DNA of 64,000 bases, from the NCBI RefSeq assembly GCF_013177675.1, contig NZ_CP042652.1, forward strand, positions 2,108,001 through 2,172,000, read 5' to 3'. How positions within the stretch are numbered: position 1 is the first letter of the stretch; every line of letters begins with the position of its first letter. The position numbers and the translations under genes are program-made. Positions 29,265-39,372 of the stretch are shown in pieces. This DNA is from Arcobacter acticola. GTDB lineage: Bacteria; Campylobacterota; Campylobacteria; Campylobacterales; Arcobacteraceae. The notes under the pieces are model-generated. The model did not search any database and had not been told where the DNA came from. It saw only the letters and a list, made by a program, of their open reading frames with translations.

Positions 29265-29667
29265 AACTTGCTCCAAATCTATCTTCTAATCTTTTTAATC
29301 TTACATAAGAGTTTACTTTTGTAATTAACTCTATTGTAATAAATGGCTTTACAACATAATCTATTCCACCACTTTCATAAGCTTGTGAAATATCTTGAGA
29401 GGAATTTTTCCCTGATAAAAAAATTATAGGTATATCTTTTGTTTTATTATTGTTTTTTAACTCTATACAAACTTCAAATCCACTGATATCTGGCATCATT
29501 ATATCCAATAATATCAAATCGAAGCTATGTTCATCAACTAAATCAAGTGCCATTTGTCCACTCTTAGCATAAAACATTTTATAACCTTCATTTTTTAAAA
29601 TATTCATAGCCATCTGAATATTTTTTGGAATATCATCTACTATTAATATTTTGCTATTTGTTTCCAA
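29257..29667 (-). CDS. single-domain response regulator (receiver only)
   Basis: 136 residues made of one CheY-like receiver: acidic pair at 11-12, phospho-acceptor Asp55 (DLILLDIMMPD), Ser/Thr switch near FLSGK and Lys in DYVVKPF. No output domain is present. It is encoded between the hybrid kinase and the receiver-pseudokinase and overlaps both (14 bp and 8 bp), so it probably passes phosphate within this system. Confidence 0.88.
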   Translation of the reverse strand: METNSKILIVDDIPKNIQMAMNILKNEGYKMFYAKSGQMALDLVDEHSFDLILLDIMMPDISGFEVCIELKNNNKTKDIPIIFLSGKNSSQDISQAYESGGIDYVVKPFITIELITKVNSYVRLKRLEDRFGASYV

Positions 29668-32600
29668 TTTTTGCCTTTAAATTCTCAATTAGTTCTAAAT
29701 ATGTATTCATTAAATAATCTACTTTTTCTATATCAAAAGAGTTTATATTTTTTATTAACTCTTTAGAATAATTTTCCAATAAATGAATTTTTTCTTTTAC
29801 AGATAAATCATCTAATTTTTTTGCAAACTCTTCAATTAAAGAAAAATCTCCAGCGTCTTTTATATTTTTCCACTCTTCTTTTAGCTCATTTTCTAATTTA
29901 TCTAAAACAACTTTTAATCTTTGTGAATCAATAACACTAAAATCATCTATTTGAACTATCTCTTGATTTATAAAATGATATTTTAAGTATTTACCTAATT
30001 CTTCTATTAAATCATCTAATATTACAGGTTTACGTAAATATCCATCAAATCCAAACTTAGATACTTTTTCTAAATCTTTTCCCATTACAGAGGCTGTTAG
30101 AGCTATTATTGGAATATGTTTTAACTTTTCATTGCTTTTTATTATATTAGTAGCTTCATATCCATCCATAACAGGCATTCTTAAATCCATTAATATCAAG
30201 TCTACATTTATATTTCTTAATTTATCTATTGCTTCTTGGCCATTTTCTGCCATGATTAAATCTATATCAAAATCTTTGAGGCTAGCTTTTACTAATTTTC
30301 TATTTTCTTCAATATCATCAACCACTAATATTTGTGCTTTTTCAAAAACTATATTTGAAGCTAATAATTTTTGAGAGACAATCTCATCTTCAATTGAACT
30401 AATTGGAATATCTCTTAATAACACTGTAAAAGTCGAACCTATATTTTTTTTACTCTTTACTTTTATTTCACCATTCATCATATGAACTAATTTCGAACAA
30501 ATAGCAAGACCTAATCCAGTACCACCATATTTTGCAATATTTTGATTATCTGCTTGTTCGAAAGCATTAAAAATAGTTTCTAAATTATTTTCTTCAATTC
30601 CAATACCTGTGTCTTCAATGCTAAATATTAAATCTATTTTACTTTTTATATCATCTTTATAAATATTCTCAACTTTAAGTTTTATATAACCTTTTTCAGT
30701 AAATTTAATTGCATTTCCAATTAAATTAAAAAGAATTTGTCTTATTCTTACACCATCAATTATTATAAATTTTGGAATTGTTTTATCTATATCTACCATA
30801 AAAAGGATATTTTTACTTATTATTTTTGAATGGAAAATTGATTCAATTTCTAGAAATAAATTTTTGGGATTTAAAGATTCATTTTTAACTTCTAACTTTC
30901 CTGCTTCTATTTTTGAAAGATCCAAAATATCATTGATAATACGTAAGAGTGAATTTCCACCTTTTCTTATTGAACTAAGATACTCTTTATGTAAGGGATT
31001 TTTTATCTCTTTTTCTAATATTTCTGTAAATCCAATTACAGAGTTCATAGGAGTTCTTATTTCATGACTCATATTTGCTAAAAACTCACTTTTTTGTTTT
31101 GCTATATTTTCAGCAACATCTTTTGCTTTTTTTAACTCTACATTTAGTGATTTTATAAAGTTTCGTTCCTTTTCTAACTCTTTTTGTACTTTTTCTTTTT
31201 CAAGTATTTCTAATTTTAATTTTCTATTCCAATAAATTGTACCAATTAAAATAAATAATGCAAAGATAATTATTTTCCAAATTAAATCATAATCAATTTT
31301 TTCTTCATAATCTACTTGTATCCATTTTCTATAAATTTCATCTTTTTTTTGAATAGAGATATTATCTAGCAATTTATTTATTATTGAGTGTAAGTGAGTA
31401 TTATTTTTATCTATACCAAAACCATATTGGTAATTATATCCCGAAGGGCCTACTATTTTTAGATTACTTAAACTATAATTTTTACTATAATATTCAAAAG
31501 AAGGAATATCTAATATAAAATAATCAATCTGAGAATTCGATAACTCTTTTAATCCATCTAATGGATTATCAAACTCTATAATTTTTTTTATTTGAGGAAA
31601 ATCACGTTTTATCTCTTCAATTACTGAATAACCTTTTACAGTAGCTATTTTTCTGTGAGAAATTGTATTAAATGAATTTACATAATTATCATTTCTATTA
31701 TTTGCAATTATTACAATTTCAGCCCCAACATATTTATTTGAAAAATTTAAATATTCACTTCTTGTAGGAGAGTATGATATAGCATCTATTAAATCAATCT
31801 TTTTATTTTCCATTAAACTTATAGTATCAGCCCAAGAATCAGTTTTTACATACTCTAGTTTTATATTAATATTTTTAAATACCTCTTTTACTAAATCAGG
31901 AATAATACCAATATAATTGTTTTTATCATCATAAAAAGAGTAAGGAGGCCATAAAGGATCTCCTGAAATTTTAATTTTAGGATTTGCTTTTATCCAATCA
32001 AGTTCATCTTTAGTAAAAGATATTGAACTATTTTTTTCTTTTAGTTCAAAAATCCATTTTTTATTTATATTCTCTTTTTCTTTTCTAATAATAAAGGGCA
32101 TTGCTTTTTGAACAATATTAAACAGTGTTTCATTTTCTTTTAAAACAGCCATAGATAGATCTATTTTGTCAAAATCTGCTTTAAATTTAACCTCTATATT
32201 TGTATATAACTCTTTTTGAACAAAATATGAAAATACAGGCAAGTTCCCGATAAAAATATCAGCTTTACCATAAGAAACCATTTCAAAGGCTTCTTTATTT
32301 GATTTTGCAAAAATAAACTTCATATCAGGATACAACTTAAGTAGTTTTTCATGGACAAAATTACCCCTTTGAACAGCCACTACATAATCTTTTATTTCAT
32401 CAAATTTTTGAATTGGAAGCTCTTTTCTTGCAATTACCACAACATCAATATTTAAATATGGACTCGTATAGTTTAAATATTTTTCTCTATCAGTAGTTTT
32501 TGCAACGCAAGCTAGCATATCAAGTTCTTTTTCTTTTATTTTTGATATTACACTATACCAATCATTTGCTTGAACATTAAATTTCAAGCCTGTATAAAAA

Positions 32601-33532
32601 CTAAGTAAATCTAAATAATCAGAAGCAATTCCTTGGTATTTGCCATTTTCATCAAGATATTCAAAAGGTGGCCAATCAGAATCTGCACCTATATTTACTA
32701 TTGGATTTTTTTTAATCCAAAGAAGTTCATCTTCTGTAAAATTTATTTCATTATTTAATTTTTTTGATAAAACCCATTTCTTATTTATTTCATTTATTTG
32801 TTCTTCAGAAATGTTTGATAAAACTTTATTAAAAATTGTTTTTAATATATTTTTTTCTTTTATAACAGCAATTGATAATAAGGAAGGTTCAAAGTCAGCT
32901 TTTATTTTTATTTCAAGATTAGTCAATAAATCTTTTTCAATAAAATAAGAAATTGTTGGTAAATTATCTATATATAAATCTGCTTTTCCATATGATATAA
33001 GCTTTAAAGCTTCTTGATTTGATTCAACAAATACAAAATCCATATTAGGAAATTTTTTAACTAAAGAATCATAAATATAACCATTTTTTTGAACTACAAC
33101 TTTAAAATTATTTATATCTTCAAATGATTTTAAAACTAACTCTTTTTTAGCAACAACTACAATATCAAGTGTTAAATAGGGATTTGTAAAATCTAAATAT
33201 TCTTCTCTTTGGGGATTTTTAACAGCACAAGCTAATATATCTAGTTCTTTATTTTTTATCTTTTCAATGACATTTGACCAAACATCAGAATAAATATCAA
33301 ATCTTAAACCTGTTTTTTCTGATATTATTTTTAAATACTCAGATGATATTCCATTATGTACACCTAAAGCATAATAATCAAAAGGTGGCCAAGCTTTATC
33401 GACCCCTACTTTTATAACTGGATTATTTTTCATCCATTCTAATTCTTGAACCGTGAAAATTGAATTATTCTCTTTATTTATAGAAGAAAAGAGAGAAGTG
33501 AGAAATAGAATGATAAAAAAAAGGTATCTCAT
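29654..33532 (-). CDS. hybrid sensor kinase with three periplasmic substrate-binding domains (BvgS-like)
   Basis: 1292 residues. After a signal peptide (1-17) come three tandem SBP_bac_3-type domains (about 27-255, 268-495 and 508-745). Each starts with a W-(M/I)KxNPxIxxxxDxxWPPF-like segment; the first two are very alike. A membrane helix (about 755-775, IIIFALFILIGTIYW), coiled coil, HisKA domain with His823 (ANMSHEIRTPMN), an ATPase domain (GTGLGLAI present) and a receiver domain (DLILMDLRMPVMDG) follow. The last 90 residues are helical and contain no obvious Hpt histidine motif. Ligands are probably amino-acid-like solutes (inference). First gene of a three-gene operon. Confidence 0.9.
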   Translation of the reverse strand: MRYLFFIILFLTSLFSSINKENNSIFTVQELEWMKNNPVIKVGVDKAWPPFDYYALGVHNGISSEYLKIISEKTGLRFDIYSDVWSNVIEKIKNKELDILACAVKNPQREEYLDFTNPYLTLDIVVVAKKELVLKSFEDINNFKVVVQKNGYIYDSLVKKFPNMDFVFVESNQEALKLISYGKADLYIDNLPTISYFIEKDLLTNLEIKIKADFEPSLLSIAVIKEKNILKTIFNKVLSNISEEQINEINKKWVLSKKLNNEINFTEDELLWIKKNPIVNIGADSDWPPFEYLDENGKYQGIASDYLDLLSFYTGLKFNVQANDWYSVISKIKEKELDMLACVAKTTDREKYLNYTSPYLNIDVVVIARKELPIQKFDEIKDYVVAVQRGNFVHEKLLKLYPDMKFIFAKSNKEAFEMVSYGKADIFIGNLPVFSYFVQKELYTNIEVKFKADFDKIDLSMAVLKENETLFNIVQKAMPFIIRKEKENINKKWIFELKEKNSSISFTKDELDWIKANPKIKISGDPLWPPYSFYDDKNNYIGIIPDLVKEVFKNINIKLEYVKTDSWADTISLMENKKIDLIDAISYSPTRSEYLNFSNKYVGAEIVIIANNRNDNYVNSFNTISHRKIATVKGYSVIEEIKRDFPQIKKIIEFDNPLDGLKELSNSQIDYFILDIPSFEYYSKNYSLSNLKIVGPSGYNYQYGFGIDKNNTHLHSIINKLLDNISIQKKDEIYRKWIQVDYEEKIDYDLIWKIIIFALFILIGTIYWNRKLKLEILEKEKVQKELEKERNFIKSLNVELKKAKDVAENIAKQKSEFLANMSHEIRTPMNSVIGFTEILEKEIKNPLHKEYLSSIRKGGNSLLRIINDILDLSKIEAGKLEVKNESLNPKNLFLEIESIFHSKIISKNILFMVDIDKTIPKFIIIDGVRIRQILFNLIGNAIKFTEKGYIKLKVENIYKDDIKSKIDLIFSIEDTGIGIEENNLETIFNAFEQADNQNIAKYGGTGLGLAICSKLVHMMNGEIKVKSKKNIGSTFTVLLRDIPISSIEDEIVSQKLLASNIVFEKAQILVVDDIEENRKLVKASLKDFDIDLIMAENGQEAIDKLRNINVDLILMDLRMPVMDGYEATNIIKSNEKLKHIPIIALTASVMGKDLEKVSKFGFDGYLRKPVILDDLIEELGKYLKYHFINQEIVQIDDFSVIDSQRLKVVLDKLENELKEEWKNIKDAGDFSLIEEFAKKLDDLSVKEKIHLLENYSKELIKNINSFDIEKVDYLMNTYLELIENLKAKIGNK

Positions 33533-33584
33533 AAAAGTCCTTAAATTGATTAGAAAACCTATTATAACATAATAAAATTACTTA

Positions 33585-34199
33585 TTATAAAACTTTAAAA
33601 GATTCCTCTATTATTACTTTCTCATCAAATAATATTTTTCCTAAAAATACATCTCCTCTTTTAAAAGAACCAACTCCTGATGGTGTTCCACTCATTAAAA
33701 TATCACCATCTTCAAAACTTAGAAAACTATTTGCTTCTTTTATAATTTCTAATGGTTTATTTATCATCAATGAGTAATCACCTTTTTGTTTTAATTCACC
33801 ATTTATATAAAGTTCAATTCCAAGTTTTGAAATATCACCATCAAAATTTACAAATTTTGAGAAAACAGCTGCTCCATCAAAAGATTTCGCTCTTTCCCAC
33901 GGAAGTCCTTTTTCTTTTAATTTACTTTGAACTTCTCTTAATGTTAAATCAAGTCCAAAAGATACGGCACTTATTTTATTATCTTCAATTAAAAAAGATA
34001 TCTCAGCTTCATAATGACAAGAATTTTGATTTTTTGGAAAATCTAGTTTATTTGAAATTGCAGAATTTGGTTTTATAAAAAATACCATATCTTCAGGAAC
34101 TTCATTGTTTAATTCCTTTATATGTTCCATATAATTTCGTCCAATACACACAACTTTTGATGGAAATATCTCTTTATCTTCTAATACTATTTTATTCAT
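33585..34199 (-). CDS. fumarylacetoacetate hydrolase (FAH) family protein
   Basis: 204 residues of the FAH fold: FPSKVVCIGRNYMEHIKEL at the N-terminus, metal ligands in CHYEAEISFLIED and the closing DILMSGTPSGVG signature. Family members cleave or decarboxylate beta-dicarbonyl acids, for example oxaloacetate or acylpyruvates. The substrate here is not known. It is divergent from a DsrE-like gene. Confidence 0.85.
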   Translation of the reverse strand: MNKIVLEDKEIFPSKVVCIGRNYMEHIKELNNEVPEDMVFFIKPNSAISNKLDFPKNQNSCHYEAEISFLIEDNKISAVSFGLDLTLREVQSKLKEKGLPWERAKSFDGAAVFSKFVNFDGDISKLGIELYINGELKQKGDYSLMINKPLEIIKEANSFLSFEDGDILMSGTPSGVGSFKRGDVFLGKILFDEKVIIEESFKVL

Positions 34200-34259
34200 T
34201 TTTTACCTTTAAAATTTTTATTATATAATCATGGAAAATTATAACTAAAGGCCTTTTAA

Positions 34260-34601
34260 ATGAAAGATAATTTATTGATTGTTTGGACAAATGGTGATAT
34301 TGAAGTGGCTAATAAATTCCCACTTTTATATTCATCTGTAATTTTAGAGCGAGAATATTGGAAAACTGCACATTTAATGCTTTGGGGTCCATCAATTTTA
34401 CTTGCTAAAAATAATCCCCAAATTCAAGAACAGTTAAAAAAAATACAAAAAACAGGTGTAAAAATGAGTGCTTGTGTTGTTTGTGTTGAAGATTATGATG
34501 CAGTTAATATACTAAAAGAATTAAATATAGAAATAATACATACAGGAGAGCTTTTAACAAAAGCTCTAAAAAATGATACTTGGGCTGTGATGACTATCTA
34601 A
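34260..34601 (+). CDS. DsrE-like sulfur-carrier family protein
   Basis: A 113-residue small protein with a DsrE-like alpha/beta pattern (LLIVWTNGDIEVANKFPLLYS, then HLMLWGPS). Cys72 and Cys75 lie in KMSACVVCVED, at the place where DsrE/DsrF proteins carry their reactive cysteine. It might handle persulfide or sulfane sulfur, but no sulfur genes are adjacent. Its stop codon overlaps that of the convergent Nudix gene by four bases. Confidence 0.6.
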   Translation: MKDNLLIVWTNGDIEVANKFPLLYSSVILEREYWKTAHLMLWGPSILLAKNNPQIQEQLKKIQKTGVKMSACVVCVEDYDAVNILKELNIEIIHTGELLTKALKNDTWAVMTI

Positions 34602-35254
34602 TATCTTTCAATAACATCACGAATTAAAACTGAAGTAATTCCCCAGATTACTTCACCGTCATATTTATAAACCCAAATTTTATGTTGTTTATTTCCCCAA
34701 GGTTTTTTATAAGCAGCAGGAAGTCCTAACTCTTCAACTGGAAATAAAATCTCTTTTTGTCCATCTTTATTATATTTATAAGGTTGGATTTCATGGGATA
34801 AAGTATATTCTTCAGGCTCGTTATCTTTAAAAAATGAAATAGGAATAACAATAGTTTTTTCAACTTCATTCTCATCAATTTTCATATTTTTATATGCTTT
34901 TTTCTTTATTCTAGCAACAAAAGATTCAATTACTGTTCCAATTGGTGCAATATAAGTATCAAGTTGACCTAAAACCTTTATATCTTTAGCATCGATTCCT
35001 AGCTCTTCTTTTGTCTCTCTAAGAGCTGTATCTTTATAATCTTTATCTACACCTTTTTCGAATCCACCACCTGGGAAACAAATATCTCCACCTTGTCTTA
35101 TATGTGCTGCTCTTTTTTGAAATAATAGATGATATTCACCTTTTATTTTTACAAGCGGTATTAAAACTGCACTATTAAAAAGTCTATGTCGTCCCAAAAC
35201 ACTTGGATATTTTGGCAAGTTTGAAACTAATTGCTTTAAATTATTTTTTTTCAT
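34598..35254 (-). CDS. Nudix hydrolase, CoA pyrophosphatase-like
   Basis: A 218-residue protein with the Nudix box DTALRETKEELGI preceded by ICFPGGGFEKGVDKD. The segment LLFQKRAAHIRQGGD resembles the CoA-diphosphatase (NudL) signature, LxxR...LRxHxGxVxFPGG. Likely reaction: cleavage of CoA or related dinucleotides to AMP-type products. The start overlaps the bioA stop by 14 bp, so it is probably translated with bioA. Confidence 0.75.
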   Translation of the reverse strand: MKKNNLKQLVSNLPKYPSVLGRHRLFNSAVLIPLVKIKGEYHLLFQKRAAHIRQGGDICFPGGGFEKGVDKDYKDTALRETKEELGIDAKDIKVLGQLDTYIAPIGTVIESFVARIKKKAYKNMKIDENEVEKTIVIPISFFKDNEPEEYTLSHEIQPYKYNKDGQKEILFPVEELGLPAAYKKPWGNKQHKIWVYKYDGEVIWGITSVLIRDVIERY

Positions 35255-36521
35255 TTTCTATCTTTATTGATTTTATAGCATCAATCATTGTTTTTACTAT
35301 TTTTCTTAAATCTTCTTCTTTTATAGTATACGCAACAATTGAATAAATTAATTTTCCAAAAGGTCTAATCCATACTGCATTTTTAACACAATAATCTTGT
35401 ATTTCTTGGGCATAACAATCATCTTTTAATTCAATAACTCCAATAGCTCCAATATTTCTAACAGATTTTACAAGATTTAACTCTTTTGCAAACTCTAATT
35501 CTTGAGTAAAAATTGTTTCGATGTTTTTTACATTTTCTTGCCAAGAAGTATCTCTTAACAAATCAATACTTGCATTTGCAACACTACAAGCTAAAGGATT
35601 TGCCATAAAAGTTGGTCCATGCATTAAAACACCAATATCACTATTTGAAATAAGATCACTAACATTTTTAGAAGTAATCATGGCAGCCATAGTCATATAA
35701 CCACCTGTTAAACCTTTTCCTACTGTCATAATATCAGGTTTTATTTCAGCCCATTCACATGCGAACATACGTCCTGTATGTCCAAATCCGGTTGCTATTT
35801 CATCTGCAATTAATAAAATATCATATTTACTACAAAGTTCTCTTGCTTTTTTTAGGTAGTTTGGATTATATATTCTCATTCCACCTGCACCTTGAACAAT
35901 TGGCTCTAGAATAAAAGCTGCAATTTCTTCGTTGTGTTTTTTTAATATCTTTTCTAGCTCTATTATTGAATCACTGCAATCACTTTGGAAACCTAGTTCT
36001 GGAGCTTTTGTAAAGATATGTTCACTTAGATATGTTCCATAAATACTGTGCATAGAATTATTTGGATCGCATACGCTCATAGCTCCCAATGTATCACCAT
36101 GATAAGCATTTTCTAAGGCTAAAAATTTATATTTTTTTAAACCCTTTGCTTTTTGATAAAGTATTGCAGTTTTTAAAGCAACTTCAACTGAAACCGAACC
36201 ACTATCACATAAAAAAACACTATTAAGTCCTGTTAAATCTATCAGTTTTTTAGACAAAATAGATGATTGTTCATGGGCCAAGCCCCCAAACATAATATGA
36301 GGCATAATATCAACTTGTTTTTTTAATGCTTCATTTAATTTTGGATGATTATAACCGTGAATTGCACTCCACCATGAACTCATACCATCTATGAGTTCTT
36401 TTCCATCTTCTAAAAAAATTGATGTTTTATTTGTGCTTTTAACAGGAAGTATTTTTGTTTTTGAAGGTAGAGCATTATAAGGATGCCAAACGTGAGCTTT
36501 ATCTATATCTAACCAATTCAA
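35241..36521 (-). CDS. bioA: adenosylmethionine--8-amino-7-oxononanoate aminotransferase
   Basis: PLP enzyme of biotin synthesis that makes 7,8-diaminopelargonate with SAM as amino donor. The 426 residues start with the BioA-specific AHVWHPY, and have SSWWSAIHGYNHP, the PLP region ADEIATGFGHTGRMFACE and the lysine in MTVGKGLTGGYMTM. MHGPTFMANPLACSVANAS matches BioA. No other bio genes are adjacent; the ligase birA is elsewhere in the window. Confidence 0.94.
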   Translation of the reverse strand: MNWLDIDKAHVWHPYNALPSKTKILPVKSTNKTSIFLEDGKELIDGMSSWWSAIHGYNHPKLNEALKKQVDIMPHIMFGGLAHEQSSILSKKLIDLTGLNSVFLCDSGSVSVEVALKTAILYQKAKGLKKYKFLALENAYHGDTLGAMSVCDPNNSMHSIYGTYLSEHIFTKAPELGFQSDCSDSIIELEKILKKHNEEIAAFILEPIVQGAGGMRIYNPNYLKKARELCSKYDILLIADEIATGFGHTGRMFACEWAEIKPDIMTVGKGLTGGYMTMAAMITSKNVSDLISNSDIGVLMHGPTFMANPLACSVANASIDLLRDTSWQENVKNIETIFTQELEFAKELNLVKSVRNIGAIGVIELKDDCYAQEIQDYCVKNAVWIRPFGKLIYSIVAYTIKEEDLRKIVKTMIDAIKSIKIENEKK

Positions 36522-36587
36522 GAGCTTTCCTAATGTATATATTGTTTAAATTATAGCCAAAGATTATTACAAAATTAATAAATCATT

Positions 36588-37880
36588 TTATTTAACTACA
36601 TCCAGAACAATAACAGCTAAAGTTCCTTTATGAATTTTCTCATTATATTTAAATTGAGTATTTGTAATATCAATATGACCATTCATATGTTTAGTAACAA
36701 TTTCTTGGCACATATAAAGTCCTATTCCTGTACCTTGAGCTTGATGTTTAGTTGTAAAATACGGTTCAAAAACTTTATCTAAGATATCCTCATCAATTCC
36801 ACCCGCATTATCTTTTATTTTAATAATTGCTTTATTGTTTTTTCTAAGAATATCAATAAAAATCAATTTCTCATCTTCTTTAGATTCTAAAGCATCTTTT
36901 GAATTATTTAAAAGATTAATTAAAACTTGAATTAATTCTGTTTCATATCCATTTATTTTTACATCATCAATTGTACAAATTACTTTTATATTTTTTTCTA
37001 AAAAGTTTGCCTCTAGTAAATCTATAGTTCTATTGCAACAATTTTCTAAATAAAAATCTTCTTTTTCCCTTTGCGGTTTAAAGAAATATCTAAAATCATC
37101 AATTGTACTAGATAAGTATTGAGAGGTATTCATTACAGAATCAAGAGTTTTGTTAAAAAACTCATCATCCAAATCACCTAACATTTTTTTTATTTTTAAA
37201 CCACTAACACTCGTAGTTATCAAAGAAAGTGGTTGACGCCATTGATGAGCAATGTTTTCTATCATTTGGCCCATAGAAATCATTTTTTGTTGTTGAGACA
37301 AAAGTCTATCTTTTTTTAAATTTTCATCTACTTCTTTTTTTATTTTTTCTTCTAGTTGATTATTTATTTCTCTTAGTTTTTTTGTTTTTTGGTGAACTTT
37401 TTCTATTAGTGTTTCATTCAATCTTTTTAATAATTTTTGTCTATAAAGAATGGCCATAAATATAAGAATTAGAAAAATAGAAATTTTCCAAATTATAGAA
37501 TAATCAAATTCCTTTTGATATTCAGTAAAAGTCCATTTATTTAATATCTCATTTTTATTATATTCATCAATACTCAAAACAGCTTTTTGGAAAATACCAT
37601 ATAGTACATCATCAGGAACAGTAGCTATAGAAATATCAATATTTTCATCAAGCTTCGATGAGATTGAGATTTTAGTTAAATATTTACTTTGAATCTTATA
37701 CCATGAAGTAGAAATAGTATCAATATGCCCAAACACTTCACCATTCAGAGTTTTTTTAATACCTTCATCTATATCTTTGACTTCTATAAACTCTATGTCT
37801 TTATATTTATTTCTTAAGGTATTAATTATAGAATAACTTTCTACTACTGATATTTTTTTATTTTTCAAAGAACTTATATT
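36588..37880 (-). pseudogene. 3' part of a sensor histidine kinase gene split by an IS element
   Basis: This part encodes the end of a second periplasmic SBP_bac_3 domain, a membrane helix (IIWKISIFLILIFMAILY), a coiled coil, the HisKA box ENIAHQWRQPL and an ATPase domain (KDNAGGID, GTGIGLYM). The frame runs open into the IS, where a GTG at 37925 could serve as a chance start, but the signal peptide and the sensor front are missing. Joined to the piece at 39366-40680 and dropping the IS plus one target copy, the frame is restored as a single 866-residue protein. There is no receiver domain. Confidence 0.85.
37874..37880. repeat. target site duplication, left copy
   Basis: TTATATT directly before the left inverted repeat of the IS; the same seven bases follow the right end at 39366-39372. 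Confidence 0.85.
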
Positions 37881-37897
37881 CTCAACTTTCGCACATA
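37881..37897. repeat. IS left inverted repeat
   Basis: CTCAACTTTCGCACATA, the reverse complement of 39349-39365. The last codons and the stop of the transposase gene (TGA at 37884-37882) lie inside it. Confidence 0.9.
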
Positions 37898-39246
37898 AAA
37901 CCAAGTTCTTTTTTAGTGTAAGCACTTAACACAGCGATAATGTTGAGTAAATCTTTATTATCCTTGACAACATTTTGAATTTCACTAATTTTTGTCAATA
38001 TTTGAATAAACAGTTGCATTGAAATTGCCAGTGTTTCAAGTTCACACTCTAAATCTCTAAAAAGTTCTCCTAGTGTTTGTGGCTCATGCTTTATGCGATT
38101 GATATAGCTTACAATATTGTAGGTAAACATTGAAAGAGTTATTTTCGCAATAAGTGCTTCATAGATTCGATTCTCTTCTTTTCCTAAACCAAAAAGGTTT
38201 CGTAAATCTTTATAACCTTGTTCAATATTCCATCTCTTTTTGTAAGTAGCTATTATCTCTTTACCTGCGATAGTTATATCAGTTGAGATAAAAACTAACA
38301 AGTCTTTGCCTGTGTGCAAAAATACGAGTTTAATCTTACCTAAAACTGCATGCTCTATAATTGCATCAAAGTATTTGTAAGATATTTTGCCATGCTGTCC
38401 GCCGCTTTTATGACGAGAGTTTTTTAAACTCTCATAGATTGCATTCATTGTTTTATGTTTGCCTTTAAAGTTCCAAATGAGTTTATTATTTGGAAGTCTT
38501 GAAATTACAGGCATACCGAGCTCATTAGCTTTTTCTATAAAGTTTGGTTTAGCGTACCAACTGTCAACCAATAGATAATCTGCTTCAACTCCGTTATTCA
38601 AGGCTCTTTCAAGCATCTCTATAGCAAGTGTGTTTTTACTTTTTATTATCTCACTTTTTCTTTGATATGAATTACTTCTATGATGGAGTTTACTTGTAAA
38701 TTCTGATATCTCTTTTCTTTTACTATCATTCATCTTTATAGAAAAATCAACTTGAAAAGTTGAGTGTGAGTCTGCATAATTTAAAGATACAATGTTTAAT
38801 GCATTGATACTTTTATGCTCTTTATTACTCCAAACATATTTACAACTTCCTTCAATGAATTTCCCTCTTTTGGGTTCTACTGTATCGTCAATAATAAGCA
38901 AGCGGTGTTCACCATTTTTATGTAATAGTTTTATTCTTTGCAAAAGTGCAGCAGCACTTAGTATCAAAAACTTTCGCCAGTTATAACGACTCTCTTTAAT
39001 GAATCTGTAATAGGCGTCTTTACCAAATGCATTCTCACTGTTTTTTATAAAAGCTGATTGTCTTTTATTCATAATTAGCATATAAACAAAATGTAAGATA
39101 ATTTGAAAAGGAGGATAACCAACTTCTCTTTTTACAAAGTTACTTTGTTTAAGTATTTTTGTAATTTTTATTTCTGATAATACTTCAAGAATTGGGTTTT
39201 TTAATATGCTTCTCATAGCAGTTTGAATATAATTGTCAAGTCCCAT
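37882..39246 (-). CDS. IS4-type DDE transposase
   Basis: A 454-residue transposase. The DDE residues are seen in LLIIDDTVEPKRGK (Asp120/121), YLLVDSWYAKP (Asp228) and YKKRWNIEQGYKDLR (Glu342). The last resembles the YREK signature of the IS4 family (Y-x2-R-x3-E), with Arg where the final Lys is usual. AAAGGTGTTTTT precedes the ATG. The frame is intact and the terminal repeats are perfect, so the element may still be mobile. The subgroup within IS4 cannot be fixed by eye. Confidence 0.9.
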   Translation of the reverse strand: MGLDNYIQTAMRSILKNPILEVLSEIKITKILKQSNFVKREVGYPPFQIILHFVYMLIMNKRQSAFIKNSENAFGKDAYYRFIKESRYNWRKFLILSAAALLQRIKLLHKNGEHRLLIIDDTVEPKRGKFIEGSCKYVWSNKEHKSINALNIVSLNYADSHSTFQVDFSIKMNDSKRKEISEFTSKLHHRSNSYQRKSEIIKSKNTLAIEMLERALNNGVEADYLLVDSWYAKPNFIEKANELGMPVISRLPNNKLIWNFKGKHKTMNAIYESLKNSRHKSGGQHGKISYKYFDAIIEHAVLGKIKLVFLHTGKDLLVFISTDITIAGKEIIATYKKRWNIEQGYKDLRNLFGLGKEENRIYEALIAKITLSMFTYNIVSYINRIKHEPQTLGELFRDLECELETLAISMQLFIQILTKISEIQNVVKDNKDLLNIIAVLSAYTKKELGFMCES

Positions 39247-39348
39247 AAAAACACCTTTGTATAGTTGATTGTCGTTATGAAATTATACTAAAAAGTGCCT
39301 ATTTATGGGCTTTATTATTCAACTCTGGTTCATTTATTTACTGGAATC

Positions 39349-39365
39349 TATGTGCGAAAGTTGAG
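39349..39365. repeat. IS right inverted repeat
   Basis: TATGTGCGAAAGTTGAG, the exact reverse complement of the left end at 37881-37897. Confidence 0.9.
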
Positions 39366-39372
39366 TTATATT
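39366..39372. repeat. target site duplication, right copy
   Basis: TTATATT directly after the right inverted repeat; matches 37874-37880. Confidence 0.85.

Larger units (their letters stand above)
37881..39365 (-). mobile_element. complete IS4-type insertion sequence, 1485 bp
   Basis: Bounded by perfect 17-bp inverted repeats (CTCAACTTTCGCACATA and its complement) and a 7-bp direct repeat of target, TTATATT. It contains one intact transposase gene on the minus strand. It has inserted into a sensor kinase gene; removing it with one target copy restores the host frame exactly, so the insertion is recent. No other copy is in the window. Confidence 0.92.

Noticed and set aside
30132-31067. Open frames on the plus strand opposite the hybrid kinase
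   Set aside because: Low-complexity Phe/Ser/Ile-rich antisense translations with no ribosome binding sites or family motifs; they mirror the Lys/Asp-rich kinase gene. The same holds for other antisense frames in the window.
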